Shown here one piece after another: positions 54,661 to 63,772 of a stretch of DNA of 64,000 bases (its first letter is position 1; each line of letters begins with the position of its first letter). The DNA comes from Opitutus sp. GAS368 (GTDB lineage: Bacteria > Verrucomicrobiota > Verrucomicrobiia > Opitutales > Opitutaceae): the NCBI GenBank assembly GCA_945903465.1, contig CAMDOF010000018.1, positions 1-64,000 of the forward strand, given 5' to 3'. A program made the position numbers and the translations under genes. The notes beneath the pieces were generated by a model. That model searched no databases. It was given only the letters and a program-made list of their open reading frames with translations, and was not told the DNA's origin.

Positions 54661-55157
54661 GCACCTCTGCGGCCGAGCTCAAGGCGTTAATGGTGGCAAG
54701 ACCGGGGCGCACGCTGGCGGTGGCGGAAAGTCTTACCTGTGGCCGGCTCCAAGCTCGGATCGGCGAGATTTCGGGGGCATCGGCGTATTTTCTCGGGGGA
54801 ATGACGGCCTACAGTGTGGCGCAAAAAGTCCGGCACCTTGGGGTGGACGGAGTCGGGGCGAGTCGCGTCAACGGTGTTTCGGTTGAGGTGGCGTCGGCCA
54901 TGGCGCAGGGTGTTTGCCGGCTTTTCGAGAGTGATCTTGGCGTGGCCACGACGGGCTATGCCGAGCGCTCCCGAGCGGATGGAGTCATCGAACCGTACGC
55001 GTGGTGGGCGCTCGCGGTCCGTCGAGGTGGGCGGATTGCGACGGTGCGAACAGGGCGAATTGAGTGCCCCGGTTCGACGCGAGTCGAAGCGCAGGATTTT
55101 GTCGCGGCGGGAGCGTTGGCGGAGCTGGTCGCTTATCTGCGCACGGAAAACCTCTAA
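54657..55157 (+). CDS. CinA C-terminal domain protein (NMN amidohydrolase type)
   Basis: 166 residues consisting of the CinA C-terminal domain only, without the N-terminal molybdopterin-binding-like domain: RTLAVAESLTCGRLQARIGE, GASAYFLGGMTAYSVAQKV, and LGVATTGYAER. PncC-type proteins with this domain deamidate nicotinamide mononucleotide to nicotinate mononucleotide in NAD recycling. The VATTGYAE segment is where the family has G-x-AGP; here it is altered, as in a subgroup of short CinA proteins. Coupled to xth by a 4-bp overlap. Confidence 0.85.
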   Translation: MSTSAAELKALMVARPGRTLAVAESLTCGRLQARIGEISGASAYFLGGMTAYSVAQKVRHLGVDGVGASRVNGVSVEVASAMAQGVCRLFESDLGVATTGYAERSRADGVIEPYAWWALAVRRGGRIATVRTGRIECPGSTRVEAQDFVAAGALAELVAYLRTENL

Positions 55158-55302
55158 GGCAAACGGCGCGGCGATTCTGATTTGATCGGGGCGGTGGGTG
55201 TGCGCATGGCGTCATCGGCCGGGTGCGCCGCGCGGGTCGCGGGCCGATGAGCTTGGGAGGCCCCGAGCGGTTGCGGGGAGGGGCGGCGGGAGCGCCGCGG
55301 GC

Positions 55303-55722
55303 TTAGGTGAGCGTGTTTTGGAAAAACTCGAGTATCTCGCCACTCGGGCCCTCACAGAAAAAAACGCGGATCGGGACGGGGCCCGCACCGTTGGTCGTGG
55401 CGAGGGTGACGTCTTTAGGCTCCACGGTGATTTTGGCGCCGGTTTGGCGGACGCGGTCGGCGACCGCATCGAGGCGGGTTGTCCGAAACGCGACGTGGAT
55501 CAAGGTCCCGTTGGCGGCGGGCACATAGGCGAGATCTTCGAAAATTTCGACGTAGTTGCCATCGCCGGTATCCAGCATAGCCGCACGTTGCGGCGCGGCC
55601 CGCCAAGCGATTTTCTCGGTGCAGCCGAGGACGTCCCGGTAAAACGCGAGGGTGCGTTCCCAGTCGCGCGTTTTCAGGCAGATATGGTGGAGACCGCCGT
55701 CGCCAAGAACAGGATTGGGCAT
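55303..55722 (-). CDS. VOC family protein (glyoxalase-like)
   Basis: 139 residues forming one vicinal-oxygen-chelate module: GGLHHICLKTRDWERTLAFY with the first metal His, MLDTGDGNYVEIFED with a metal Glu, LIHVAFRTTRLDAVADRV and IRVFFCEGPSGEILEFFQN with the last Glu. Such proteins include glyoxalase I, dioxygenases and epimerases; the metal positions appear intact. Substrate cannot be told. It stands alone, convergent with the CinA-like gene. Confidence 0.88.
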   Translation of the reverse strand: MPNPVLGDGGLHHICLKTRDWERTLAFYRDVLGCTEKIAWRAAPQRAAMLDTGDGNYVEIFEDLAYVPAANGTLIHVAFRTTRLDAVADRVRQTGAKITVEPKDVTLATTNGAGPVPIRVFFCEGPSGEILEFFQNTLT

Positions 55723-55820
55723 GAAAGCTTTCGGAGTGGGGGCTGCGGTGGGGCGACCGCGACCCTCGCCGGGGTCGGTCGCGCTCTCTCCGGGGGGGCG
55801 GTCCTCGCGATCGGTTCGCC

Positions 55821-56498
55821 TTACGGGGCCAGTTTTTGAACGAGCGCCATCAAGCTCTGGACCTCAGCGGGGGCTTGGACCCAATCGCTGTAAAGTAATT
55901 CGGGCAGAGTGTACTTGGTCTGGTAGAGCTCGAAATTGGCCTTGTCGTTGCGTGAGATGTGCCCGGCTTTGACGGTGGCGCCAGCGTAGAGCCCGACGCT
56001 TTTGGTGTAGGCGAGCAAGGGGGTGGCGAGAATTTCCTGTTGGTTACGTTCGGTTTCCGCGGCCTTGGGTCCGGCGACAGCCTTGGCATCGACGCCAATG
56101 TTGAAGCGGTTGCTGAAGAGCATCCGCGGGGTGTTGACGTCGGTGATGATGAACAGACTTTCGACGGATTTGGCGCCAAGTTGAAAGCCGAGGCTCGCCT
56201 CGCCAGCGTTGATGAGGACCGGCAGACTCCAGCGGCCGTCAGCTTTTTTTACCATGATGACGCCGTAGCCGTCTTGGACTCCGATGAGCAGGCCGGCCTT
56301 GAATTGATTGAGAATCAGGATGGCCTTGGCGTTTTTCCAAGCTTCGGGGGCGGGGCGAAGATGGGTGCGCGTTTGAAATTCCTGGAGGATCGACTCGCAG
56401 GTTTCTATGCGCGCGACGAGATTGGTGCGGGAGGGTTCGGCGCGCAGAAGGGCGGCGCTAAAAAGGGCGACGAACGCCAGCAATAAGAGTTTATTCAT
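55821..56498 (-). CDS. Exported SYLF/Ysc84 domain protein
   Basis: 225 residues. The signal peptide is MNKLLLLAFVALFSAALLRA. The rest is a SYLF (Ysc84-like) lipid-binding domain: WKNAKAILILNQFKAGLLIG, GYGVIMVKKADGRWSLPVLI, GEASLGFQLGAKSVESLFII and KAGHISRNDKANFELYQTK. The conserved phosphoinositide-binding type glycine-rich segments are present. In bacteria the role is unclear, probably envelope lipid binding. Transcribed alone or with the upstream zincin gene. Confidence 0.88.
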   Translation of the reverse strand: MNKLLLLAFVALFSAALLRAEPSRTNLVARIETCESILQEFQTRTHLRPAPEAWKNAKAILILNQFKAGLLIGVQDGYGVIMVKKADGRWSLPVLINAGEASLGFQLGAKSVESLFIITDVNTPRMLFSNRFNIGVDAKAVAGPKAAETERNQQEILATPLLAYTKSVGLYAGATVKAGHISRNDKANFELYQTKYTLPELLYSDWVQAPAEVQSLMALVQKLAP

Positions 56499-56615
56499 AA
56501 CGTGCGAGAGGGCTGATTTGGGTGTCAGTATAGGCAGGGCGGGATGCGGTTGGAAAGCGTGGATTCTTGCTCGGCGCAGAAAGGGGCGGCGGCGCGTGGC
56601 GGCGGCGGGGCGGGT

Positions 56616-56987
56616 TTAGTCGAGGCCCCGGGCGGTTAGCTCGTCTTCGTCCCACCCGAGGAAATGGCCAAATTCGTGCAGGTAAGTCAGGCGAACTTCT
56701 TCTTTAAAAGCTGCGGGGTCCGCTTCGCTGAACGCCCAGAGGTTATCGATATAAAGGAAAATTTGTGCTGGGGCGGGGCTGTCGTGGGTGAATTCGCCAC
56801 CGTGGGGATTCCCCGTGAAGAGCCCGAGGATATCGCTGGGGAACCCTTCGGCAATTACGTCGTCTCCCGGGAGTTTCTCATAATGGACAGCGACGCCGCG
56901 GGCAAGTGACCGGATTTCGGGCGGGAATTGTCGCTGGGCGGCGCCGACGGCATCGGCGGCGATCTGGGTGAGCTGGGCGTTATTCAT
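56616..56987 (-). CDS. Small zincin-like metallopeptidase
   Basis: 123 residues of the minimal zincin family (PF06262): an N-terminal helix, GGEFTHDSPAPAQIFLYIDN, and LTYLHEFGHFLGWDEDEL with the HEFGH zinc motif (His104, Glu105, His108) and a downstream Glu/Asp ligand. The family protein of Acidothermus has this compact fold, and activity is unproven in most members. It starts 9 bp after the stop of the ABC permease and probably shares its operon. Confidence 0.85.
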   Translation of the reverse strand: MNNAQLTQIAADAVGAAQRQFPPEIRSLARGVAVHYEKLPGDDVIAEGFPSDILGLFTGNPHGGEFTHDSPAPAQIFLYIDNLWAFSEADPAAFKEEVRLTYLHEFGHFLGWDEDELTARGLD

Positions 56988-56996
56988 GGGGGTGGA

Positions 56997-58766
56997 TCAG
57001 GTGCGGATTTCGAGGGAGAGATCGACTCGCTCGAATTGGGCGCCGAGCAGCCAGATGCCGCCGGCGACTTCGCCAATGAGGATGGCGAGCACGAAAACGC
57101 TGGCGATGGCGACGGCGGCGGTGAGACCGAGGAGACCTTGCCAAATGAAAATCAACAAGGCCCCGCCGCCCAAGGGTGGCAGGAGGGCGCAGGTCATGGT
57201 GAGTAATTGGGCGAAGAAGAAAATCAGACGTTGGCCGATTACTTCCGGCCCTCCGCCGCGGGTACGACTGGTGTGGAACCAGCTTGGAAAAACGAGAGCG
57301 GCGGCGTTGGGCACGAGGAGCTGGAGGGCGACGAGGGCGGGCGTGATGAGACCGATGGCGATGATGCCGGTGATGCGGAGCGAGAGGGAAATTTCGAGCT
57401 GAGGATGGGCGGTGTTGGGGAGGCTGCAGGCGGCGGTGAGCAGGGCGAGCCAGACGAGGCTGGTGAGTAGAATAATCGGGGTGAGGAGCTCGCCGAGGAT
57501 GATTTGCCAGCCCGAGAGCGGGTATGTCTTCAAGATGTCAGCGTGGGCGAAGTCTTGGCGGATATCTTGGCGGGCGAATTGAGGTCCGATGATCAAGGTG
57601 TAGCCCGCGAAAATCAGCGCGCCAACGCCGATCACGGAGAGCTGTTCTGGGGCGCCGTCCGCGCGGCTGAGCCAAAGACAACCCGCTAAAATGAGGGCCG
57701 CGCTGGCGCCGAAGACGCGGGGTGTAAAGTAGCGCCAAGTGGAGAGGAGGTTTTTCCACAAGAACGCGAATTCGGGTCGGCCGGAGCCTGCCAGGGTGAA
57801 TGGATCGGGCCGGGCTGCGCGGGTGGGGTCGGAGAGAAGAGGTGCTCCGGCCCGCCACGCGGCGTGGCGGGTACCCTGTTTTTGGGCTTGCTCGATGGCG
57901 GTATCGGCGAAGGCCACGGCACTGTTTACGACCCACAGGTAGTGGAGGGTGAGCAGCGCGAGGGCCGCGGGGAGCGACGCGAAAAAGCTGGGGGCATTCT
58001 CGGCGAAAAAGGGGCCCATCAGGCGCTGGACCGGCCATAGTAGCCAGCGGAGGGGCGCGGTCTCGGTGAGGATCAGGGCATTTTGGATGATAGTCGGCCA
58101 GGTGTTTGCTGGAGCGAGGGCGGTGGCGGCCTCGGTGGCGGGCAGGTGGGCGCAGGTGAGGCCGAGGCAGGTGCCGACGGTGATCAGAATCCCGAGACGG
58201 CGCCGCCAGAGACCGAGACCGAGCGCGGCACAGCGGGAGAGAGTGAAGGCCGCACCGCTGAAGTGAAGGTTCAGGGCGGAGAAAATAAACCACCACCCGA
58301 TCGTGTGGGTGAGCGCGTTTCCTCCAATGAATGTCCAGCGCTGGGAAAAGAGCATCATGATACCTGCGCCCAGCAGGCTGCGTAACTGCGCGCTCAGGAG
58401 ACGAAAATGGATGAGGGCCCGCCGTGAGATCGGCGCGGGAAAGAGGAAGGCGATTTCTGCTTCGGTGAAGCCGAGCGTGGCGGGCTCGGTGGGGACGAGC
58501 CAGAGCAAGGCGACGATGGCCAGCAGGGCGAGGCTGCCGATGGCGGCGATCATAGGAACTACGTCAAGCGGTAGGCTGGAGTGGACGGCTTCGAGGAGGG
58601 GCGGCGGGGTCGCGACACCTTGAAAACTCCGGATGAAGAAAAAATAAAAATAGGCACCGCCGACGATGGCTCCAGCGAGGTATTTTGGTTGGCGGAGCCG
58701 TTGCCAGCGAACAGTGAGCCAGTTTTTACCCGACATGAAGCGAAGGTAAAGGAGCGCGCGGAGCAT
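56997..58766 (-). CDS. ABC exporter membrane subunit
   Basis: 589 residues with about twelve to fourteen hydrophobic segments and no ATPase domain. The start MLRALLYLRFMSGKNWLTVR, LGFTEAEIAFLFPAPISRRA and QDIRQDFAHADILKTYPLSG fit the large putative-ABC-exporter permeases (PF16962 type) that partner a separate ATPase. The ATPase gene is just upstream on the same strand (113 bp away), and the zincin is just downstream. Substrate unknown; related systems export peptides or lipids. Confidence 0.85.
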   Translation of the reverse strand: MLRALLYLRFMSGKNWLTVRWQRLRQPKYLAGAIVGGAYFYFFFIRSFQGVATPPPLLEAVHSSLPLDVVPMIAAIGSLALLAIVALLWLVPTEPATLGFTEAEIAFLFPAPISRRALIHFRLLSAQLRSLLGAGIMMLFSQRWTFIGGNALTHTIGWWFIFSALNLHFSGAAFTLSRCAALGLGLWRRRLGILITVGTCLGLTCAHLPATEAATALAPANTWPTIIQNALILTETAPLRWLLWPVQRLMGPFFAENAPSFFASLPAALALLTLHYLWVVNSAVAFADTAIEQAQKQGTRHAAWRAGAPLLSDPTRAARPDPFTLAGSGRPEFAFLWKNLLSTWRYFTPRVFGASAALILAGCLWLSRADGAPEQLSVIGVGALIFAGYTLIIGPQFARQDIRQDFAHADILKTYPLSGWQIILGELLTPIILLTSLVWLALLTAACSLPNTAHPQLEISLSLRITGIIAIGLITPALVALQLLVPNAAALVFPSWFHTSRTRGGGPEVIGQRLIFFFAQLLTMTCALLPPLGGGALLIFIWQGLLGLTAAVAIASVFVLAILIGEVAGGIWLLGAQFERVDLSLEIRT

Positions 58767-58879
58767 AAGGGCGGTGAAGTACGCGGGAAAGGAGCGGTGC
58801 GGGTGCGATCGCGCCTTGAGCGGGAGGCGGGCGGTCGGGGTGAGGGGAAGCGGGCGGTCGGGGTCGCGGGGGCGGCTCC

Positions 58880-59611
58880 TTATTGGGGCGTTTCCTCCGT
58901 GGCGCGGAGGAAGATTTCCTCGAGGTTGACGTGCCGCTCGCCGTGGCTGAAGCGGGCGGCCACGGCGGCGAGGGTGCCGTCGGCGATTTTCTCGCCACGC
59001 TTTAGGATGAGGACGTGGGTGCAGACTTCTTCGAGCAGGTGGAGCAAGTGGGAGCTGAGCACGATGCTGGCGCCCGCTTGGGCACGGCTGATGATCGACT
59101 TTTTCATCCGGCGGATGCCGAGTGGGTCCAAGCCAGTGAGGGGTTCGTCAAAAAACAAGACGCGCGGGCCGTGGAGCAGGCCGCAGGCGATCGCGAGTTT
59201 TTGTTTCATTCCGCGCGAGAGTTCACCCGGTAGGCGGTCGGCGTGGGTGGCGATTTCGAATTCCTCGAGCAGGGGCTGGGCGATGGCCTCGTGGTGGCGC
59301 ACGCCGTAAACTCGGGCGACAAAACTGAGGTGTTGGCGGACGGTGAGGTAGTCGAAGAGCCGGGGCTCGTCGGGGAAGAAGGCGAGGGTACGTTTGGCGG
59401 CGATCGCCTCCGTGGCGAGGTCGTAGCCAGCGATGCGGAGGGTGCCGCTGCTGGGGGGAATGATCCCGGCGAGGCAACGCAAGGTCGTGGTCTTACCCGC
59501 GCCATTGGGCCCGACGAGGCCGAGGACTTCCCCCGGACCGACCTGAAACGATAACGTGCGGACAGCCGTGAATGTTCCGTAGTGTTTAGACAGGGCGTTG
59601 ACCTCGATCAT
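58880..59611 (-). CDS. ABC transporter ATP-binding protein
   Basis: 243 residues: MIEVNALSKHYGTFTAVRTL, Walker A GLVGPNGAGKTT, signature LSRGMKQKLAIACGLL, Walker B RVLFFDEPLTGLDPLG, and H-loop LSSHLLHLLEEV. It resembles the CcmA-type ATPases of export systems. It is the first gene of the presumed operon with the permease and zincin. All catalytic motifs are intact. Confidence 0.93.
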   Translation of the reverse strand: MIEVNALSKHYGTFTAVRTLSFQVGPGEVLGLVGPNGAGKTTTLRCLAGIIPPSSGTLRIAGYDLATEAIAAKRTLAFFPDEPRLFDYLTVRQHLSFVARVYGVRHHEAIAQPLLEEFEIATHADRLPGELSRGMKQKLAIACGLLHGPRVLFFDEPLTGLDPLGIRRMKKSIISRAQAGASIVLSSHLLHLLEEVCTHVLILKRGEKIADGTLAAVAARFSHGERHVNLEEIFLRATEETPQ

Positions 59612-59759
59612 TGGGTGCCGACGCTGCGCAGCGCGGCGCGGCGCGGCAAGCCTCTGTGATTATCCAGTAACCGGAGCGTGCTCGCGCCGTCTTGCAGGTT
59701 GTTCTGTTAATCTCAATCACTGGCCTCCCTTGGTCGGTTAATCCGTAAATCTGATTATT

Positions 59760-60125
59760 ATGAAGTCATTCAAAGTTCTCGCGGCAGTTCTCGCGCTCGG
59801 CCTCGTGGCCGCCGCTCCGATGCTCAACGCCCAGCAAAAAAAAGGCGGCCAACCCACCCCTGAACAACGTATCGAGCGCATTGAGCAAGCTGTCGGCAGC
59901 TTGACGGCTGACCAGAAGAGCAAAATCACGGCGATCTATGCCAAGTCGGCCGAAAAGATGCAGGGTGTGGCGAAGGAGGATCGCAAAGAAAAGATGGGCG
60001 CCATGATGCAGGAAACCAACAAAGAGGTTCGTGCGGTCCTGACCCCTGACCAGCAGAAGAAATTCGACGCGATGCCTGCTGCTGGCGCCGGTGGCGGTGG
60101 CGGTAAGCGGAAGAAAGACCAGTAA
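59760..60125 (+). CDS. Small periplasmic Spy/CpxP-like LTXXQ protein
   Basis: 121 residues. Signal peptide MKSFKVLAAVLALGLVAAAP ending NAQ. The mature part is helical, with repeated LT-x2-Q motifs (SLTADQKSKITAIY and VLTPDQQKKFDAM), as in Spy/CpxP periplasmic chaperones. The tail is Gly/Lys-rich. Probable role: binding unfolded periplasmic protein or sensing stress. Followed by a strong intrinsic terminator. Confidence 0.75.
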   Translation: MKSFKVLAAVLALGLVAAAPMLNAQQKKGGQPTPEQRIERIEQAVGSLTADQKSKITAIYAKSAEKMQGVAKEDRKEKMGAMMQETNKEVRAVLTPDQQKKFDAMPAAGAGGGGGKRKKDQ

Positions 60126-60159
60126 GCTTCGGGAATTCCGAGCCCGTTAAAGTTTTCCG

Positions 60160-60190
60160 GCGCCGAGGGGTCTCCCTCGGCGCTTTTTTT
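60160..60190 (+). terminator. Intrinsic terminator of the Spy-like gene
   Basis: Perfect 10-bp stem GCGCCGAGGG / CCCTCGGCGC with a 4-nt loop (GTCT), followed by seven T residues. It lies 34 bp after the stop codon. Confidence 0.95.
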
Positions 60191-60348
60191 GTCTAAAATT
60201 GGGTTTGGAGCGCGCTCCGGCTGCCTGGCCGGCCGCCCCGTCGACCGCCTCGTACCCCCACGGTGGGCTCGTGCGGTGGGGCTCGTGCAAAGTGCGCGGC
60301 TGATTGGTTTGGTTTCGACTCGCGGCGGCGTCGGGGCACTTTCCGCGT

Positions 60349-61662
60349 ATGGTTGAGAAAAAACGTGTTATCGTCGTGGGAGGCGGCGCCGCCGGTATTT
60401 TTGCGGCGATTGCTTGTGCAGAAAAACTGGGCGCAGGCGGTGAGGTAACGGTCTACGAGGCGACGGCCCATCCTTTGGCGAAGGTGCGGGTCTCGGGGGG
60501 CGGGCGCTGCAATGTCACGCATGCGTGTTTCGAACCCCGCGAGTTGGTGAAGCGTTATCCGCGGGGCGGGCGGGAATTGCTCGGAGCGCTGTATCGTTGG
60601 GGTCCGCGGGAGACGGTGGCGTGGTTCGCCGAACGGGGTGTCGAGACCAAGGTAGAGGCGGATGGCCGGATGTTTCCGGTGACGGATGATTCTGCGACGA
60701 TTGTTGATTGTTTGGTGCGAGCGGCGGAGGCGGCTGGCGTAAAAATCGTCACCTGCATGGGTGTGCGCAAGGTCGAGGAATTGCCCCAGGCGGCTGGGCT
60801 CGACCGCCTGGAAACACGGGCGGAGGGCACCGGATCATCTGCCCGCCGCGAGAGCGCGACCAAGTCCGGCACCACGTTTTGGGTGACGCTGACGGATGGC
60901 ACCGGGGTGCGTTGTGAGCGGATTTTATTCGCGACGGGAGGCAATCGCTCGTCGGTGGGTTTTACGATCGCCGAGTCTTTGGGGCATACGATTGAGCCGC
61001 TGGTGCCGTCTTTGTTTACCTTTCATATTGATGACGCCCGCTTGGTGGGTTTGTCGGGGGTCTCGATGGAGAATGCGGGGGTGAGTGTCGCCGGCACGAA
61101 GCTGCGCGAGAGCGGGCCGTTGCTTGTTACCCACTGGGGGCTCAGCGGGCCAGCGGTTTTAAAACTCTCGGCATGGGGTGCGCGGGAGCTCTCCGCCAGA
61201 AACTACGAGTTTCCCTTGGTGGTCAATTTTGCGCTGCCGCACACGCGGGAATCTCTCGGCCGCGAGCTCATGACGGTGCGGGAAAAAAATCTGCGCAAAC
61301 AGATTGGGACCTGGAGCCCGCTGGCGATGCCGCAGCGTCTCTGGGAACGCCTCGTCGGCTCGGCGGGGATCTTGCCGACGACCCCGTGGGCGCAGGTGAG
61401 CAACGCGGCGCTTGTTCCGCTCGCGGCGCAGTTGACCGGAGCGGAGCTCGCGGTGGTGGGTAAGAGTCTCTTTAAGGAAGAGTTTGTTACCTGCGGCGGG
61501 GTGAGGCTCAGCGAGGTCGATTTTCGCACGATGGAAAGTCGGTCGACCCCCGGTCTCTACTTTGCAGGCGAAGTCCTGGACATCGACGGCGTGACCGGTG
61601 GATTTAATTTTCAATCGGCTTGGACGACCGGCTGGCTGGCAGGCCAGGCGATGGCGGAGTGA
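60349..61662 (+). CDS. HI0933/YhiN family FAD-dependent oxidoreductase
   Basis: 437 residues. Dinucleotide-binding fold at the start (VIVVGGGAAGIFAAIACAEK), then RVSGGGRCNVTHACF and AERGVETKVEADGRMFPVTD, the signature segments of the HI0933 family. LFATGGNRSSVG and, at the end, LYFAGEVLDIDGVTGGFNFQ complete the FAD site. The function of this widespread flavoprotein is unclear. ATG 60349 is chosen; the open frame begins at 60304, but those 15 codons do not fit the family start. Confidence 0.9.
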   Translation: MVEKKRVIVVGGGAAGIFAAIACAEKLGAGGEVTVYEATAHPLAKVRVSGGGRCNVTHACFEPRELVKRYPRGGRELLGALYRWGPRETVAWFAERGVETKVEADGRMFPVTDDSATIVDCLVRAAEAAGVKIVTCMGVRKVEELPQAAGLDRLETRAEGTGSSARRESATKSGTTFWVTLTDGTGVRCERILFATGGNRSSVGFTIAESLGHTIEPLVPSLFTFHIDDARLVGLSGVSMENAGVSVAGTKLRESGPLLVTHWGLSGPAVLKLSAWGARELSARNYEFPLVVNFALPHTRESLGRELMTVREKNLRKQIGTWSPLAMPQRLWERLVGSAGILPTTPWAQVSNAALVPLAAQLTGAELAVVGKSLFKEEFVTCGGVRLSEVDFRTMESRSTPGLYFAGEVLDIDGVTGGFNFQSAWTTGWLAGQAMAE

Positions 61663-61714
61663 GCCCTGCGAGGGGTGGCGGCGCCGAAAAAGGAGCGGCT
61701 GGCGAGGGCAGGGG

Positions 61715-63772
61715 TTAATCCAGATGATTGCGGCGACGATCGAGGCGGTAGAGGGGGGCCTCCTCCATCAGTTTAGCCGTGCGCAGATTGCCCAGGAATT
61801 CGAAGCTGACGGCCGAGAGATCTTCCGCGCTGCAGAGTGCGGCGAATTCCTGCGTGGCGTAGACTTGGCCAGGTGGAGTGATGGGCTCGATTCGGGCGGC
61901 TCGGCTGAGATGCAGACCGGTGCAGGCGGTGCGCTGGAGTACGGGGTCGATGTAGGCGTAGACGGGCCCGGCGTGAAGCACGATGCGGATACCGAGGTCG
62001 GCCGGCAGTCCGCGTTCCGCCCAAGGCGTCTGGCTAATTTCATCGCGTAATTCGAGGGCGAAAAGAGCGGCGTCTTGCAGGCGCTCGTAAATAAACGATT
62101 GGGATTTGCCCCAGCTCTCTGCGACGATGGGTGGTAGATTCTTTTGCGTGAGAATTCGCGCGACGGAGCCTTTAAATTCGCGAATAAAGGCGGGCATCTG
62201 GCGTTCGCCGATTTTCCGGTGATTAATAATTTCGGCGAAGACGAGCGCCTTGATCGTGTGCTCGATCTCAAGTGGGACGGGCACCGCGTTCGGGCCGGCG
62301 GGCGGGGGCGCCGCGGCTGGGGGCTGAGCGGCGAGTGGCGCCGTCAGCGAAGGGGTGGTTCGAAGGATGCTGGGTGTTTGGACGGACGACGGCCCACCGA
62401 GAGGGGCGAGGGGGATCGGTACGATGATGCGGGGATTGAGCTGCCGTTCCTGCCACTCGCCGACGACGCCGCCGGTGCCGCCGTTGTTTTCAATGGGCGC
62501 GCCGTCCCAGACTGCGAGGGCTTTGAGCTCGAAGTCGAGGGCCTGAGCTTGCAGTACGGCGAGCCCGGTGATGATGCGGTTTGCGTAAATAAATTCCATG
62601 GTGGGGGAGGGATCATGGTCTGAGCCCGAGTAGTCGGCCGGGCTCGCGATCAGCGTCGTGTGCGCCTGGGAGAGGACCTTGAGGAAACGTTGCTCCCAAG
62701 CGGGACCGGCCCAGCTGACGCTTTGGCGTTTGAACGCGTTGATGGGGCAGGGGAGCACGAGGTTCACCTTGGCGTCCATTTCGAGCAGACACTCACAGAA
62801 AATGAGATCGGCCCCACAGGCCGCCGAGCCGTAGCCGAAACCGGCGCGAACCTCGTGCAGATACGCTTTAATCTCAGCGCGCACTCGCGCCTCTGCGGCC
62901 GCGGGGAAACGCCGGGTCGGGCGGTCGGCGCGATCCATCATGTGGCCGGAAAATACGACGACACTGGGGAACTCAAAGCAGGCGTCGAGCCAGGCCTGCC
63001 CCCGCTCGGCGCGCCCCGTGATTTCTCGGGCGCGTTGTTTAATGGAAGCGAGATCGTACCAGTGGTCGCGCGTCGTTTCCTGCCGCTTGGTGGCAAAGCC
63101 GATGATCTCACGGGCTTGCTTGCGCATGGAGGCGAGATCTCGCCAACGGCCGGCAAACTGCGTGGCCGCCCGCCGGTAGTATTTCGCCGCCGCGGTCGTG
63201 GCCCCCAAGTGCGTGTGCGCTTCCGCCATCGTCGCGAGCACCCACCCATCGGCTTGGTCCCCCGCCTGTTCGATCTCGCGACGACAGGTCTTTTCCACTT
63301 GTCCGGCGATATCCTGAGCTTCTTTTAACTGGCCCGAGGCGGCGAGCGTGAAGGCCAGGTTGATTCCGGGATAGTAGGCGGAATTAATCGTAAAAGCCTC
63401 GCGGTAAAACCGGCATGATTGCTCGATCGCGGCCGCGCCGCTCGCCGCGCACGTGCTGCGCCGCCACATCTCTTTAAAGACGCGTCCCTTCAGGCAAAGC
63501 GTCTCTTCGTCGCGGTCTGACTCTTCGAGGAGCTCGCGCAAGATCTCCCGCGCTCCGTCCAGTGCCCCCGTCTGTGCCAGCGCGAGCGCGAGCTGCTGCT
63601 GCAAAATACGATTTTTCCCGTAGCGCTTGATGCCGTCGCGCGCCACCTCGATGGCGGTAAGAAGTTGACCGGCAGACGCTGACTTCCGCGCGGTCTGCTC
63701 ATATTCGCGGATATCGTGCGACAGGGGCGACTGCGTTTTGCCGGCTTCTTCAGAGTTTTCGTAAAAAATCAC
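61715..63772 (-). CDS. TPR / SLOG-like / degenerate class III cyclase protein
   Basis: 685 residues in three parts. Residues about 20-265 are helical TPR-like repeats of the TRAFs-binding type (AFTINSAYYPGINLAFTLAA). Residues about 270-440 look like a SLOG/Rossmann nucleotide-sensing domain: VVVFSGHMMDRAD, GFGYGSAACGADLIFCECLL, VNLVLPCPINAFKRQSV and YANRIITGLAVLQAQALDFE. A Pro/Ala linker leads to residues about 505-680, a class III nucleotide-cyclase homology domain: IRIVLHAGPVYAYIDPVL, SRAARIEPITPPGQVYAT. Where active cyclases have two metal-binding Asp, this protein has VFAEIINH (Glu514) and SWGKSQSF (Lys556), so catalysis is doubtful. No membrane segment. Probably a cytoplasmic nucleotide-signal receptor or regulator; partners unknown. 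Confidence 0.78.
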   Translation of the reverse strand: MIFYENSEEAGKTQSPLSHDIREYEQTARKSASAGQLLTAIEVARDGIKRYGKNRILQQQLALALAQTGALDGAREILRELLEESDRDEETLCLKGRVFKEMWRRSTCAASGAAAIEQSCRFYREAFTINSAYYPGINLAFTLAASGQLKEAQDIAGQVEKTCRREIEQAGDQADGWVLATMAEAHTHLGATTAAAKYYRRAATQFAGRWRDLASMRKQAREIIGFATKRQETTRDHWYDLASIKQRAREITGRAERGQAWLDACFEFPSVVVFSGHMMDRADRPTRRFPAAAEARVRAEIKAYLHEVRAGFGYGSAACGADLIFCECLLEMDAKVNLVLPCPINAFKRQSVSWAGPAWEQRFLKVLSQAHTTLIASPADYSGSDHDPSPTMEFIYANRIITGLAVLQAQALDFELKALAVWDGAPIENNGGTGGVVGEWQERQLNPRIIVPIPLAPLGGPSSVQTPSILRTTPSLTAPLAAQPPAAAPPPAGPNAVPVPLEIEHTIKALVFAEIINHRKIGERQMPAFIREFKGSVARILTQKNLPPIVAESWGKSQSFIYERLQDAALFALELRDEISQTPWAERGLPADLGIRIVLHAGPVYAYIDPVLQRTACTGLHLSRAARIEPITPPGQVYATQEFAALCSAEDLSAVSFEFLGNLRTAKLMEEAPLYRLDRRRNHLD

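Noticed and set aside
54814-55185. Open frame overlapping the CinA-like gene
   Set aside because: Shadow frame of a gene with clear family motifs.
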